From Gallionella sp. (GTDB taxonomy: Bacteria > Pseudomonadota > Gammaproteobacteria > Burkholderiales > Gallionellaceae): 64,000 nucleotides of DNA. Where the stretch lies: positions 1 to 64,000 of the forward strand of contig JAQTTY010000011.1 in NCBI GenBank assembly GCA_028710525.1, in the 5' to 3' direction. Position numbers and translations under genes: made by a program. Below are positions 7,624 through 16,705 of this stretch, piece after piece; position 1 is the stretch's first letter, and each line of letters starts with the position of its first letter. Under the pieces are notes generated by a model. The model made no database searches and had not been told where the DNA came from. It saw only the letters and a program-made list of their open reading frames with translations.

Positions 7624-9834
7624 TTAGACCTCCTCCGAAAGATCGACCTGATCGCTAGACTTAGTCATCGCGATCTTCTTGCCATGTTGTGCGCCACCCG
7701 CAAAGCCCTCATCCTTAACCACGATGACGCGCTTGCCGACCTTACTCAATTTGACTTTGGTCTCGTGCATAGCCAACTCACCTGTCTCGCCGTCGAATAC
7801 GCGATCCAGAATCTGGAATGGGTTCACACCGTAACCCTTGGCGTAACGACCCATAGCTTCATGACCACGTCCCAGCGGGATGGACACTGCATCAGGATGG
7901 ATACCTGGGAACAGATAAGCTTGAGCATTGATGGTGCCATTCTTAGACTCGATGGCAATGATGTCGCCTTCAACGATGCCCAGCTCAGCCGCCTTTTTAG
8001 GATGAATCTCAACCCATGAGTCCCACACAATAGTGGTCAACGGATCTGGAGACTCCTGCAACCAAGGCTGGTTGGCATGGCGACCATCGCGCAGATTGGC
8101 AGTCACACTAGGAATCAATGTGAATGGATACTTAGCATCCTGCTCAGCCGGAGCTGGCAATTGGATGTTGGTTGAAAGCTTGCTGCTCAACTTATTGAGG
8201 TTACCGCCAACATTGATGATGCCAGCGCTCAACACACCATTCCAGAACACATCGTCGTCCATGGCCGAGTTTGCAAACTCGCTCTTATTCTTCAGCATGG
8301 CTGTACGCAAATAAGCGTAGTAGTCATCAAACGCCTTGTAAGATTCAGGCTGACGCTGCTTAACCAAGGACAATAGGATTTCGCCCATGCCGCGCGTTTC
8401 AGGGTGCAATTTTTCCATCAACGGCTGCTGTACGCTGATCTGTACGCCCTCAGGCTGATATTCAGCGACCAGAGTACCCCAGTCTTCCAAAGCGGAATCT
8501 AGTGGCAATACCAAATCAGCTTGCAATGCAGTCTCATCAAGATAATGAGCAAAAGCTACGCGGAAGTTCGCCTTACCCAGATTTTCTTTGAACTTCATTT
8601 CGGACGGCGCGGTAAATACCGGATTGGTGCCGTATGTGAACAGTACCTTGATCTGACCATCAGCCAAACGGTTGTTCACCATACGCAACGCAGCTGTATT
8701 GCCGATAGTAGGAGCGATTTGAGGGAAAGGCACAGCAGCCGAAGCTTCCAGCGTCTTACCCACGTTACCCAATACTTGGTTGAGCAAGTTGATTGCTGCA
8801 GCATTCTGAGAACCGTGCGCATATCCTTCAGCGGCGCTACCCAACAACACCAGACTAGGCGTGCGATCTTTCAACAAAGCAGCCAACTTGACCAAACTTT
8901 CAGTTGAAACACCGGTGTCTTTGCTGACGCGCTCTTTATCGTATGGTTTTACTGCCGCAGCAACATCCGCAGACAATGACAGACCAGCTACGCCCAGCGC
9001 ATTGATGACACCCATGGCCAGAATACCTTCAGTACCAGGGCGCACCACCAACCAGCGGTCTGCATTCGCGCCTGTCAACGTCATCTTAGACTCAACCTGC
9101 ACCAACACACCACGCTGGCCATCCACCCCCTTACGGAACTCGGCGTATTGCTGCGAGAAGTGAACCGGCGAAACCCAAGCACCTAAGAAGTCTGCTCCGA
9201 AAGACAGCACCACTTTAGCTTTGTTGATATTGAAGCGAGGCATCTCCATGCCGTATGACTTCATATTCGCAGCGCGTTGCACCGCAGGAGAGACCGCTTC
9301 ATATACGAAGTGATTTTTGCTACCTAGACTCTCAAGGTAATTACCTAACAACGCCTTGGTGTGACCGCTGACAGTGCCTGTCAAGAAATCGATCTGATCA
9401 CCACTCACGCCATTCAGCTTCTCGGCGATCAATGCATACGCCTTATCCCAAGTGATGGCTTCACCACGGTCACCGCTGCGCAGCAATGGCTCGCGCACAC
9501 GATCAGGATTGTAGTGGTGCTGCACGCCTGCTTGACCCAGACCGCACATCTTGCCGCGATTAATCACTGAGTCAGGATTACCTTCCAACTTCAGTACACG
9601 ACCTTCACGAACACGACCACTGATACTGCAACCCGCATCGCATTGCGCACATGTTGAATTGAAATATACCGAAATACCAGGGGCTACATATTCCGCCGCT
9701 TCTACATATGAGACTACTGTTTCTTTACCATCTTCCACAGAGGTATTGCCGCAACCGGACAACGCTACAGCAGCGCCTCCCCAGCCCAACACCTTAAGAA
9801 AATCACGTCGATCAAAATTGTTGTCTATCATCAC
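7624..9834 (-). CDS. actB1: Alternative complex III molybdopterin-oxidoreductase-like subunit ActB1
   Basis: 736-residue protein of the molybdopterin oxidoreductase superfamily. The N-terminus has a Tat motif (RRDFLK, residues 9-14) followed by a lipobox-like LSGC with Cys28, so it may be an exported lipoprotein. C62-x2-C65-x3-C69 and C97 match the N-terminal [4Fe-4S] motif of Mo-bisPGD enzymes. A conserved LSFGADFLGAW stretch lies near residue 210, and a C-terminal dinucleotide-binding domain follows. Characterised ActB proteins carry no Mo cofactor. The retained N-terminal cysteine set suggests an extra cluster here. The upstream neighbour is the pentaheme actA. Confidence 0.92.
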   Translation of the reverse strand: MMIDNNFDRRDFLKVLGWGGAAVALSGCGNTSVEDGKETVVSYVEAAEYVAPGISVYFNSTCAQCDAGCSISGRVREGRVLKLEGNPDSVINRGKMCGLGQAGVQHHYNPDRVREPLLRSGDRGEAITWDKAYALIAEKLNGVSGDQIDFLTGTVSGHTKALLGNYLESLGSKNHFVYEAVSPAVQRAANMKSYGMEMPRFNINKAKVVLSFGADFLGAWVSPVHFSQQYAEFRKGVDGQRGVLVQVESKMTLTGANADRWLVVRPGTEGILAMGVINALGVAGLSLSADVAAAVKPYDKERVSKDTGVSTESLVKLAALLKDRTPSLVLLGSAAEGYAHGSQNAAAINLLNQVLGNVGKTLEASAAVPFPQIAPTIGNTAALRMVNNRLADGQIKVLFTYGTNPVFTAPSEMKFKENLGKANFRVAFAHYLDETALQADLVLPLDSALEDWGTLVAEYQPEGVQISVQQPLMEKLHPETRGMGEILLSLVKQRQPESYKAFDDYYAYLRTAMLKNKSEFANSAMDDDVFWNGVLSAGIINVGGNLNKLSSKLSTNIQLPAPAEQDAKYPFTLIPSVTANLRDGRHANQPWLQESPDPLTTIVWDSWVEIHPKKAAELGIVEGDIIAIESKNGTINAQAYLFPGIHPDAVSIPLGRGHEAMGRYAKGYGVNPFQILDRVFDGETGELAMHETKVKLSKVGKRVIVVKDEGFAGGAQHGKKIAMTKSSDQVDLSEEV

Positions 9835-9873
9835 AACCTCACTGAAAAATTCTGTAAATGCACATGCATCAAA

Positions 9874-10578
9874 TTAGTAATGGCAGGACGAACAGTCGTT
9901 CGGACCCTTAGCTACTTCCACGCCGGCGCTATTCAGCGCTGGCTTCTTGAAGCCATACCAATATGCTTGCGAACCGACCGGCATACCGCCAGGAACGGAA
10001 ACAACATGATCTTTCTCGTGGCAGCTTACACACCAACCCATTGCCAATGATTTCTGGCGACGCGCTACGGTCATGGTCTTCACATCACCGTGACACGCAC
10101 CGCAAACTTCTTGCACAGGACGGTTTTGCTGGAATACGAAACGCTTGATATGACGCTCATGATTGAAGCGCACGAAGTCAGGCAAATCATGGACTTTTTT
10201 CCATGGCACCGCTTTTTTGGCTTCCCAGTATTCAAAGAGCTTCTTGATGCGCGGTGTCTCGCGTACCGACTCGATATTCTGGTGACAACCTATACACTTT
10301 TGCAGTGGCGGAATACCAGCAACTGAGCCACGACGCGCGTATGTATGGCAATACATACAATCGATCTCCATACCACCCTTAAGCGGATCACTATTGCTAG
10401 GATCGTTAGGATTGCGCAGACCTGCGTGGCGATTGTGAGGGAATTCGATGGGCTGTTCAATTGCAGGACCCAGATCATCGGCGGTAGTCAATGGCTCGAG
10501 TGCAACATCAGCAGAAAAACTACTGCTTGCAGCAAACAAACCCATCAACAAGATTGAAAAACGAATAAAGCGGTGCAT
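9874..10578 (-). CDS. actA: Alternative complex III pentaheme cytochrome c subunit ActA
   Basis: Membrane-associated pentaheme cytochrome and first gene of the act operon. Five CxxCH motifs are visible: CMYCH, CIGCH, CGACH, CVSCH and CSSCH. The last is followed only by Tyr at the C-terminus. The N-terminal hydrophobic signal/anchor is FIRFSILLMGLFAASSSFSA. I place the start at ATG 10578 because GGGGGAG lies just upstream; a TTG at 10599 in the same frame would place the binding site inside the gene. The 290 bases to the next gene contain the divergent promoters, but I see no operator I can name. Confidence 0.94.
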   Translation of the reverse strand: MHRFIRFSILLMGLFAASSSFSADVALEPLTTADDLGPAIEQPIEFPHNRHAGLRNPNDPSNSDPLKGGMEIDCMYCHTYARRGSVAGIPPLQKCIGCHQNIESVRETPRIKKLFEYWEAKKAVPWKKVHDLPDFVRFNHERHIKRFVFQQNRPVQEVCGACHGDVKTMTVARRQKSLAMGWCVSCHEKDHVVSVPGGMPVGSQAYWYGFKKPALNSAGVEVAKGPNDCSSCHY

Positions 10579-10868
10579 CGTTAGTGGCTCCCCCAACAAA
10601 CAATTTAACCCACGTCGAAATTAGCATTTGACGTGATATGAAAGTAAAACGGATTATTTTTACAGCGGTGTGCCGCGCATTATTTTTTCTTAATTTCATC
10701 TACCTGCAGTAAAGTTAGGCATTGCGACACGGCACGAATAATGTCTAGTCCTAAATGCAAAGTCAACACTTGATACCCAGTATATTAAGTTTTGCTTTAA
10801 AAAAGCCATTTACGACATAAAGATACAGCATTTACTTATATTCATATTATTTACACCAAGGATTTACA

Positions 10869-11504
10869 ATGAAAGAAGAACAAGCGGTCTTGGACTTTTT
10901 CTCCAAGATTGAGAATCTCCCTTTAGCGCTTTCTGTCGCCGAACAAACTGACCTCATACGAGAGCGCCTTAACAGCGACTTTTGGTCCGATCTCACCAGC
11001 CATGTGTCGGGAATGATCAAGCGACATGGTTTAGCGTGGCATATTGCGTCTACCGAGGATCGCAACTCCTTGGATAATTTGGTCGGCTTCCACTGCAATC
11101 TCGATACCGACCAGCAGGTTTATATCCGTCCGATGATGGAACAACAGAATCTAGGTAAAGGGATGCAGATCTATTTTGGATTGATGTGGAGCGGCAAACC
11201 CACCCCCGAGCATCTAGCACTACCAGCCGTAGCGGCATTGCGCACAGCACTTGCGAAAGATGGTTACCAAGACAATGAAAGCTTTCTGGCTTGGCAGTGG
11301 ACCAAACTGTACCCACGCAGTAAATCCTTTCTATTGCGTTATCACCAAAAGCCCGAGGTACTGCTTAGCGAGATAGAGGCGGTGTTGGAAAGGCTGATGC
11401 TCCCCCATGACAAACTCATCGCTCAAGCTAACTCTGCTTTAAGTTCTGCGCCTCGCTCCATGACCATCTCACTTGAGCAGTTGCGCAGCAAAACCAAAGC
11501 TTAG
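10869..11504 (+). CDS. Hypothetical protein
   Basis: 211-residue soluble protein that I do not recognise. It has no signal peptide, transmembrane segment or metal motif. It has mixed alpha/beta character with a charged N-terminal helix and several Trp residues in the middle (FGLMWSG, FLAWQWTKLYP). It is divergent from actA, with AAGGATTTACA just before the ATG. Its 3' end overlaps the end of the convergent nif3-like gene by four bases. Confidence 0.7.
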   Translation: MKEEQAVLDFFSKIENLPLALSVAEQTDLIRERLNSDFWSDLTSHVSGMIKRHGLAWHIASTEDRNSLDNLVGFHCNLDTDQQVYIRPMMEQQNLGKGMQIYFGLMWSGKPTPEHLALPAVAALRTALAKDGYQDNESFLAWQWTKLYPRSKSFLLRYHQKPEVLLSEIEAVLERLMLPHDKLIAQANSALSSAPRSMTISLEQLRSKTKA

Positions 11505-12253
11505 ACCGGATTATCCTGATCGAAAAAGCTGTGCTGCAGTTGGAAGCGTTCGGCCAGATGTTCGCCCAATGCCTGTATGCCATATCGTTCTGTGGCGTGG
11601 TGGCCCGCCGCGATGAATGCAACGCCACTTTCTTGTGCCAGATGAAAACTTTGTTCAGAGATTTCACCGGTCAGATAAGCATCCGCGCCCAGAGCGATTG
11701 CTTGCTCAAAATAGCCCTGCGCACCACCTGTACACCATGCGATGATCTTAATCTCTCGACCGTCTCCTGCGATAATCTGAGGCGCTCTTAGTAATTTACT
11801 TTCCATCGATAAAGCAAATTCAGTGAGGCTTTTCGCTGCTGGCAAACTGCCTAAACTCAGCAATTTTTGTTCACCACTGCGACTCTTCAATTGAATTCCT
11901 AAAATCTCTGCTAAGCGAGCATTGTTTCCCAACGTCTCGTGCGCATCTAAGGGTAAGTGATAGGCCAATAGACTCACGTCATGGGCTAATAGTTTTGCGA
12001 TACGACGTTTCTTGATACCTACGATAGCCGCGTCTTCATTGCGCCAGAAATAGCCATGATGTACCAACAGCGCATCCGCCCCCCAGTTTATGGCAGCATC
12101 GATCACCGCTTGCGATGCTGTCACCGCTGTTGCGATACGTTGCACATCTACTTTTCCTTCGACCTGCAGGCCATTGGGGCTGTAGTCCTTGTATAGACTG
12201 GTTTGCAACAAGCTTGAGTTATAATCGAGCAGTTCGGATAGCAGCATATTCAT
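11501..12253 (-). CDS. Nif3-like dinuclear metal centre protein
   Basis: 250-residue member of the YbgI/Nif3 family, toroidal hexamers with two metals per subunit, related to GTP cyclohydrolase I type 2. The metal-ligand motifs are visible: LLVHHGYFW (about 62-70) and the C-terminal GHHATERYG (about 218-226). The biological role of the family is unsettled. The gene often sits beside the HtrA-type protease and bc1 genes in betaproteobacteria, as it does here next to htrA. Confidence 0.93.
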   Translation of the reverse strand: MNMLLSELLDYNSSLLQTSLYKDYSPNGLQVEGKVDVQRIATAVTASQAVIDAAINWGADALLVHHGYFWRNEDAAIVGIKKRRIAKLLAHDVSLLAYHLPLDAHETLGNNARLAEILGIQLKSRSGEQKLLSLGSLPAAKSLTEFALSMESKLLRAPQIIAGDGREIKIIAWCTGGAQGYFEQAIALGADAYLTGEISEQSFHLAQESGVAFIAAGHHATERYGIQALGEHLAERFQLQHSFFDQDNPV

Positions 12254-12282
12254 CCCTTTTGTTTCGTTAAAACCATCATATC

Positions 12283-13428
12283 ATGCGTAAACATTGGCTC
12301 TTATTCTCTCAGACCGTAACGATAGCGCTGGCGCTACTGTTCATCGTCCATACTCTTAAACCCGAGTTACTGCCCAATGCCGCACGCAACGGCGTAGTCA
12401 CCTTTTACGAGAGCACACCTGACACCAGCGCCGCCCTGCCCGCGTCCATGAGCCTGAACGGTGCGGCCAAAAAGGCCATGCCCGCCGTGGTCAATATCTT
12501 CACACGCACCGAGATCAAGGCGCCGTCCAATCCCTTTCGCGACGACCCCAGATTCAAGTTCTTCTTCGAGGATCAGCCCGAAGAGCCACAGAGCAGCTCC
12601 AGTTTGGGCTCAGGCGTAATCGTCAGTGCTGACGGCTACATCTTGACTAACCATCATGTGGTTGAGGCTGCCGATCAGATCGAAGTTGCGCTAGCAGATG
12701 GCAGGAAGTCCAGTGCGCATGTGATCGGCTCAGATCCCGAAACAGATCTTGCCGTAATCAAGATAGATATACCTGATGCACTCCCTGCCATCACTTTCGC
12801 CCAACCCGACCAAGCGCATATCGGTGACATCGTACTCGCGATTGGTAATCCTTTCGGTGTCGGCGAGACTGTGACCATGGGCATCGTCAGTGCGCTCAAA
12901 CGTGACCATCTCGGGCTGAACACTTTCGAGAACTTCATACAGACCGATGCTGCCATCAATCCGGGCAACTCAGGTGGCGCACTTGTGGACGCGACCGGCA
13001 ATCTCATCGGCATCAGTAGTGCCATCTATTCGCCCAATGGCGGCTCACTAGGGATAGGTTTCGCCATCCCCGTTAGCACTGCCAAGAAGACCATGGAGCA
13101 GATCATTCAACATGGTTCGGTGACACGCGGCTGGATAGGCGCGGCTGTACAGGAACTTACGCCTGAGCTGGTAGATTCATTCAAGTTAGGTGATGCCAAC
13201 GGTGTGCTGGTGACAGATGTCATCCGCAACAGCCCCGCCGAAAAAGCGGGCATCATGACTGGCGATATCTTGCTGGCCATAGACGGTCATGCCATCACCG
13301 ATTGGTCTAGCATGTTGGAGACCGTCGCTAACACTCCTCCTAACAAGGTGGTTTCTGTCGAAACCGTGCATAACAACAAAAAGCAGACTCTGCAGGTCAA
13401 GATAGGTAAGCGGCCCCTAGCCAAGTAA
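12283..13428 (+). CDS. HtrA/Deg-family periplasmic serine protease with one PDZ domain
   Basis: 381-residue S1C protease. There is an N-terminal signal anchor (about 4-24) and a trypsin-like domain with catalytic His125 (TNHHVV), Asp155 (DPETDLAV) and Ser230 (INPGNSGGA). A single C-terminal PDZ domain (about 285-375) contains the NSPAEKAGIMTGDILLAIDG stretch. One PDZ plus an uncleaved anchor resembles DegS more than DegP/DegQ, but substrates cannot be told from sequence. It is divergent from the Nif3 gene with 29 bases between the starts. Confidence 0.93.
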   Translation: MRKHWLLFSQTVTIALALLFIVHTLKPELLPNAARNGVVTFYESTPDTSAALPASMSLNGAAKKAMPAVVNIFTRTEIKAPSNPFRDDPRFKFFFEDQPEEPQSSSSLGSGVIVSADGYILTNHHVVEAADQIEVALADGRKSSAHVIGSDPETDLAVIKIDIPDALPAITFAQPDQAHIGDIVLAIGNPFGVGETVTMGIVSALKRDHLGLNTFENFIQTDAAINPGNSGGALVDATGNLIGISSAIYSPNGGSLGIGFAIPVSTAKKTMEQIIQHGSVTRGWIGAAVQELTPELVDSFKLGDANGVLVTDVIRNSPAEKAGIMTGDILLAIDGHAITDWSSMLETVANTPPNKVVSVETVHNNKKQTLQVKIGKRPLAK

Positions 13429-13443
13429 AACTGGTCACCGAAT

Positions 13444-13475
13444 AAAAAAACAGCCGCATCGTGCGGCTGTTTTTT
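13444..13475. terminator. Bidirectional terminator between htrA-type gene and tatC
   Basis: CAGCCGCA-TCG-TGCGGCTG with an A tract on the left and a T tract on the right. It can end both the plus-strand protease gene and the minus-strand his-tat operon. Confidence 0.9.
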
Positions 13476-13483
13476 ATTTGACT

Positions 13484-14224
13484 CTAGCGCTTGATTTCAA
13501 CTTCAGCTGGTGCTGGTTTGACTGTCCAGTTCGCGACCACGATACCTGCCTCATATAACAACCACAGCGGCATCGCTAACATAAACTGTGACACCACATC
13601 TGGCGGAGTAAAGATGGCACCGACCACGAAAGCACCGACGATCACATAACGTCGCACATCACGTAGCTTCTCTACCGTGACCCATCCCATACGTACCAAT
13701 ATCACAACGGCGACCGGCACTTGAAAGGTGATGCCGAATGCCATGAACATACCCAAGACAAAACTCAGATACTTGTCGATATCCGTCATCACTGCCACGC
13801 CCTCTGGAGCACTCGCCGTGATGAATCCGAACACAACAGGAAATACGATGAAATAGGCGAAACCCATGCCACAGAAAAACAGCAAAGTGCTCGCAAAGAT
13901 CAACGGCCAGACCAAGCGTTTTTCGTGGGCATACAATCCGGGAGCGACGAAGCGCCATACTTGATAGAGGATGTAAGGTAGCGCAATCAGGAACGCCGCC
14001 ATCATGGCGACCTTAAGTGGCACGAAGAAGGGGGTGGTGACGTCTGTAGCGATCATCTGCGCACCCTTGGGTAACTTGGCGAGCAAGGGATGGGCCAACC
14101 AAGAATAGAGATTTGCCGCCCAAGGAAACAATGCGATAAAGACCAAGAGTAATGCGATCACCGAATGCATCAAGCGCGTACGCAGCTCGATTAAGTGAGC
14201 GATAAAGCTTTCAGTGGTACTCAT
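13484..14224 (-). CDS. tatC: Sec-independent protein translocase TatC
   Basis: 246-residue six-helix core of the twin-arginine translocase. It binds the RR motif of folded cofactor-bearing exports, including the RRDFLK signal of ActB1 in this window. The family N-terminus (FIAHLIELRTRLMHSVIALL) with the conserved HL-ELR stretch is present, and the six hydrophobic segments are spaced as in TatC. Its ATG overlaps the tatB stop. Confidence 0.97.
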   Translation of the reverse strand: MSTTESFIAHLIELRTRLMHSVIALLLVFIALFPWAANLYSWLAHPLLAKLPKGAQMIATDVTTPFFVPLKVAMMAAFLIALPYILYQVWRFVAPGLYAHEKRLVWPLIFASTLLFFCGMGFAYFIVFPVVFGFITASAPEGVAVMTDIDKYLSFVLGMFMAFGITFQVPVAVVILVRMGWVTVEKLRDVRRYVIVGAFVVGAIFTPPDVVSQFMLAMPLWLLYEAGIVVANWTVKPAPAEVEIKR

Positions 14225-14601
14225 CAGGTTCGCGAGGTAGGTGTGGCCGAGTCATCTGTCTTGACTGGCTCTAGGGGCAATTGGACTTGCTGTTGTACTT
14301 CTTGGACAGGACGGGCCACCGCTTCATTGATCTTACGTGCCTGCTCATCCAGATTCCTATCGAGTTGCTGCACAGCCTGCTGCGCGGATTCTGCTTCAGC
14401 CTGTATCTTGGCCTTCATCTCGCGCAGCTCAGCAATCGCCATGTCGCGCTCGATGTCGGCTTTGACGCCATTCACATAACGTTGTGCGCGCCCCCACAAC
14501 AACCCCATTGTTCGCGCAACTTTAGGCAAGCGCTCCGGCCCGATGACCACTAGGGCCACGACCATGATTAGCAACAACTCAGAGAAACTGAATTCGAACA
14601 T
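14224..14601 (-). CDS. tatB: Sec-independent protein translocase TatB
   Basis: 125 residues: a short N-terminal membrane helix (FSFSELLLIMVVALVVIGPERLP) with the hallmark Glu and GPERLP hinge, then a long amphipathic and coiled-coil helix (WGRAQRYVNGVKADIERDMA...) and a polar tail. The order tatA-tatB-tatC and overlap with tatC make the assignment firm. Confidence 0.95.
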   Translation of the reverse strand: MFEFSFSELLLIMVVALVVIGPERLPKVARTMGLLWGRAQRYVNGVKADIERDMAIAELREMKAKIQAEAESAQQAVQQLDRNLDEQARKINEAVARPVQEVQQQVQLPLEPVKTDDSATPTSRT

Positions 14602-14625
14602 GACTCGTACAGGACCGTCCTTTTA

Positions 14626-14844
14626 TCAGACGTTGTGACTGTTCTTGTCTTTCACTTCGCCTTCTATGGTCTGACTGCCTTCTTTAATCTGCTTGGCTGC
14701 CTCATCCTCGGTCTTCATGCCTTCCTTGAAGCCCTTAACTGCGCCACCCAAATCGCTGCCGATGTTACGCAACTTCTTGGTGCCAAAGATCATCACCACG
14801 ACCAACAATACGATCAACCAATGCCATATGCTAAATGAACCCAT
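14626..14844 (-). CDS. tatA: Sec-independent protein translocase TatA
   Basis: 72-residue pore-forming subunit with an N-terminal membrane helix ([20 protein letters not shown]), the FGTKKLRN hinge and the amphipathic helix [13 protein letters not shown] characteristic of TatA. It has a good ribosome binding site (GGGAGAG) upstream of ATG 14844. Confidence 0.95.
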   Translation of the reverse strand: MGSFSIWHWLIVLLVVVMIFGTKKLRNIGSDLGGAVKGFKEGMKTEDEAAKQIKEGSQTIEGEVKDKNSHNV

Positions 14845-14870
14845 GTTGCTCTCCCTTAAAATTTGTAAGA

Positions 14871-15218
14871 CTAGTCTCGCTTCACCATAGGCGGAATATT
14901 GCCGCCACCGATGATATGTATATGCAGATGGAACACTTCCTGTCCACCACCCTTGCCCGTATTGATGACTGTACGGAAGCCATTACTTAAGCCTTGCTCC
15001 AAAGCCAAACGTGGCGCTAGTGTCATCATCTTTCCCAAAAGCGCGGCATGTTGTTGCTCGGCTTGCGCCAAAGAATCTAAATGCAGCTTGGGTATCAGCA
15101 TGAAGTGCACTGGCGCGACGGGATTGATATCGTGAAATGCGTACACCTCGTCATCCTCGTATACCTTGCGACTCGGTATTTCGCCACGCGATATCTTGCA
15201 GAACAGGCAGTCACTCAT
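14871..15218 (-). CDS. HIT-family purine nucleotide phosphoramidase (HinT type)
   Basis: About 115-residue histidine-triad protein. It has a [14 protein letters not shown]-terminus and the C-terminal HIT motif HLHIHII (consensus HxHxHxx). GTG 15224, ATG 15221 and ATG 15218 are all in frame. AAGGAG gives best spacing (five bases) to the ATG at 15218, which I use. The gene couples to the hisE stop and sits between hisE and tatA in the usual betaproteobacterial order. Confidence 0.95.
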   Translation of the reverse strand: MSDCLFCKISRGEIPSRKVYEDDEVYAFHDINPVAPVHFMLIPKLHLDSLAQAEQQHAALLGKMMTLAPRLALEQGLSNGFRTVINTGKGGGQEVFHLHIHIIGGGNIPPMVKRD

Positions 15219-15220
15219 CA

Positions 15221-15559
15221 TCACTCCTTCGCTCGGCTATTTTTCTCTACGATACCAGACAGACCCTCACGGCGCGCCAACTCGTTCAACACATCTTGTG
15301 AACTTAATCCGTGATGCGCGAGCAACACCATCGTGTGGAACCACAGGTCAGCGGTCTCATAGACCAGATGCGTTTTATCACCGGACTTGCTGGCCAACAC
15401 CACTTCGGTGGCTTCCTCGCCCACCTTCTTCAGGATGGCGTCTTCGCCCTTACAGAACAACTTAGCCACATAGGAGGTGTCGGGGGCGGCTTGCTTGCGC
15501 GCCTCCAGCGTCTCGGTCAATCGTTGCAGAATGTCTGCTGTCATATGTGCGTCACTCAC
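15221..15559 (-). CDS. hisE: Phosphoribosyl-ATP pyrophosphatase HisE
   Basis: Second step of histidine synthesis: hydrolysis of phosphoribosyl-ATP to phosphoribosyl-AMP. The 112 residues have the MazG-like all-alpha fold with the metal-binding [14 protein letters not shown] and YETADLWFH motifs. GTG 15559 overlaps the hisI stop (GTGA); an ATG at 15544 is an alternative start five codons later. HisE and HisI are separate here, unlike the fused E. coli protein. Confidence 0.96.
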   Translation of the reverse strand: MSDAHMTADILQRLTETLEARKQAAPDTSYVAKLFCKGEDAILKKVGEEATEVVLASKSGDKTHLVYETADLWFHTMVLLAHHGLSSQDVLNELARREGLSGIVEKNSRAKE

Positions 15560-15945
15560 TTTTTGTATATCTCATCGGGCGACTTCAACACCGCATCCAC
15601 CTCGACCCACTTGCCACTTTCAAGACGGCTAAAGAAGCAACTCTCTCGACCCGTGTGGCAGGCGATGCCGCCTTGCTGGACTATCTGCAAAAGAATGACA
15701 TCGGCGTCGCAATCCATGCGTATCTCTTTGACAATCTGGAAGTGGCCAGACTCTTCGCCCTTATGCCACAACTTCTTGCGCGAGCGTGACCAATATACTG
15801 CCTGCTGCTTCTGCCAAGTCAGCTTCAACGCTTCGCGATTCATCCATGCCACCATCAGCACACGACCCGTAGCCGCATCTTGCGCAATAGCCGGCACCAG
15901 ACCATCGTCCGACCAATTGATTTTTTTCAACCACACTTCGCTCAT
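15556..15945 (-). CDS. hisI: Phosphoribosyl-AMP cyclohydrolase HisI
   Basis: Third step of histidine synthesis. The 129 residues contain the metal-binding motifs [23 protein letters not shown] and [10 protein letters not shown] (Zn and Mg ligands). Translation is coupled to hisF (four-base overlap) and hisE. Confidence 0.97.
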   Translation of the reverse strand: MSEVWLKKINWSDDGLVPAIAQDAATGRVLMVAWMNREALKLTWQKQQAVYWSRSRKKLWHKGEESGHFQIVKEIRMDCDADVILLQIVQQGGIACHTGRESCFFSRLESGKWVEVDAVLKSPDEIYKK

Positions 15946-16700
15946 AGTCTGACTTCTATACCTTGTTCGGCCATATAACGCTTGGCTTGCTGTACGGTGT
16001 ACTCACCGAAATGGAAGATACTCGCCGCCAGCACCGCATCCGCACCACCCTGCTTCACGCCGTCCGCCAGATGCTGCAGATTGCCCACACCTCCACTGGC
16101 GATGACGGGTATCTCCAACGCAGAAGTCACCGCGTGGGTCAGTGCCAGATCGAAGCCGCTCTTCTGACCATCTTTATCCATACTGGTCAGCAATATCTCA
16201 CCCGCGCCCAAGCGCTGCATATTGCTCGCCCATTCAACCGCATCCAGTCCAGTCGCTTTACGTCCGCCGTGAGTGAAAACTTCCCAGCGTCCCGGTGCGA
16301 CCTGCTTGGCATCGATCGCCACCACGATGCACTGTGAGCCGTAACGAGCCGCAGCATCGGCCACCAGTTGTGGATTCATCACGGCAGCGGTGTTCATGCT
16401 GACCTTATCCGCCCCTGCGTTAAGCAGATTGCGCACGTCCTGTACCTCACGCACGCCACCCCCCACTGTCAGCGGGATGAACACCTGAGAAGCCACTTGC
16501 TCGATGATGCGGAAGATGATGCCCCTGTCGTCAGAGCTGGCGGTGATATCCAGAAAGGTCAGTTCATCCGCGCCTTGATCGTCATAGCGCTTGGCGATCT
16601 CCACTGGATCACCCGCATCGCGCAACTCTACAAAGCTCACGCCTTTCACCACGCGACCGGCGGTGACATCCAGACAGGGAATGATACGTTTGGCGAGCAT
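15942..16700 (-). CDS. hisF: Imidazole glycerol phosphate synthase cyclase subunit HisF
   Basis: 252-residue TIM barrel that takes ammonia from HisH to form imidazole glycerol phosphate and AICAR. The N-terminus RIIPCLDV and the phosphate-binding loops ([18 protein letters not shown]) are standard. Catalytic Asp11 (LDV) and Asp131 (AIDAKQ) are present. HisF and its partner HisH are both in this operon. Confidence 0.98.
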   Translation of the reverse strand: MLAKRIIPCLDVTAGRVVKGVSFVELRDAGDPVEIAKRYDDQGADELTFLDITASSDDRGIIFRIIEQVASQVFIPLTVGGGVREVQDVRNLLNAGADKVSMNTAAVMNPQLVADAAARYGSQCIVVAIDAKQVAPGRWEVFTHGGRKATGLDAVEWASNMQRLGAGEILLTSMDKDGQKSGFDLALTHAVTSALEIPVIASGGVGNLQHLADGVKQGGADAVLAASIFHFGEYTVQQAKRYMAEQGIEVRL

Positions 16701-16705
16701 CGCGA

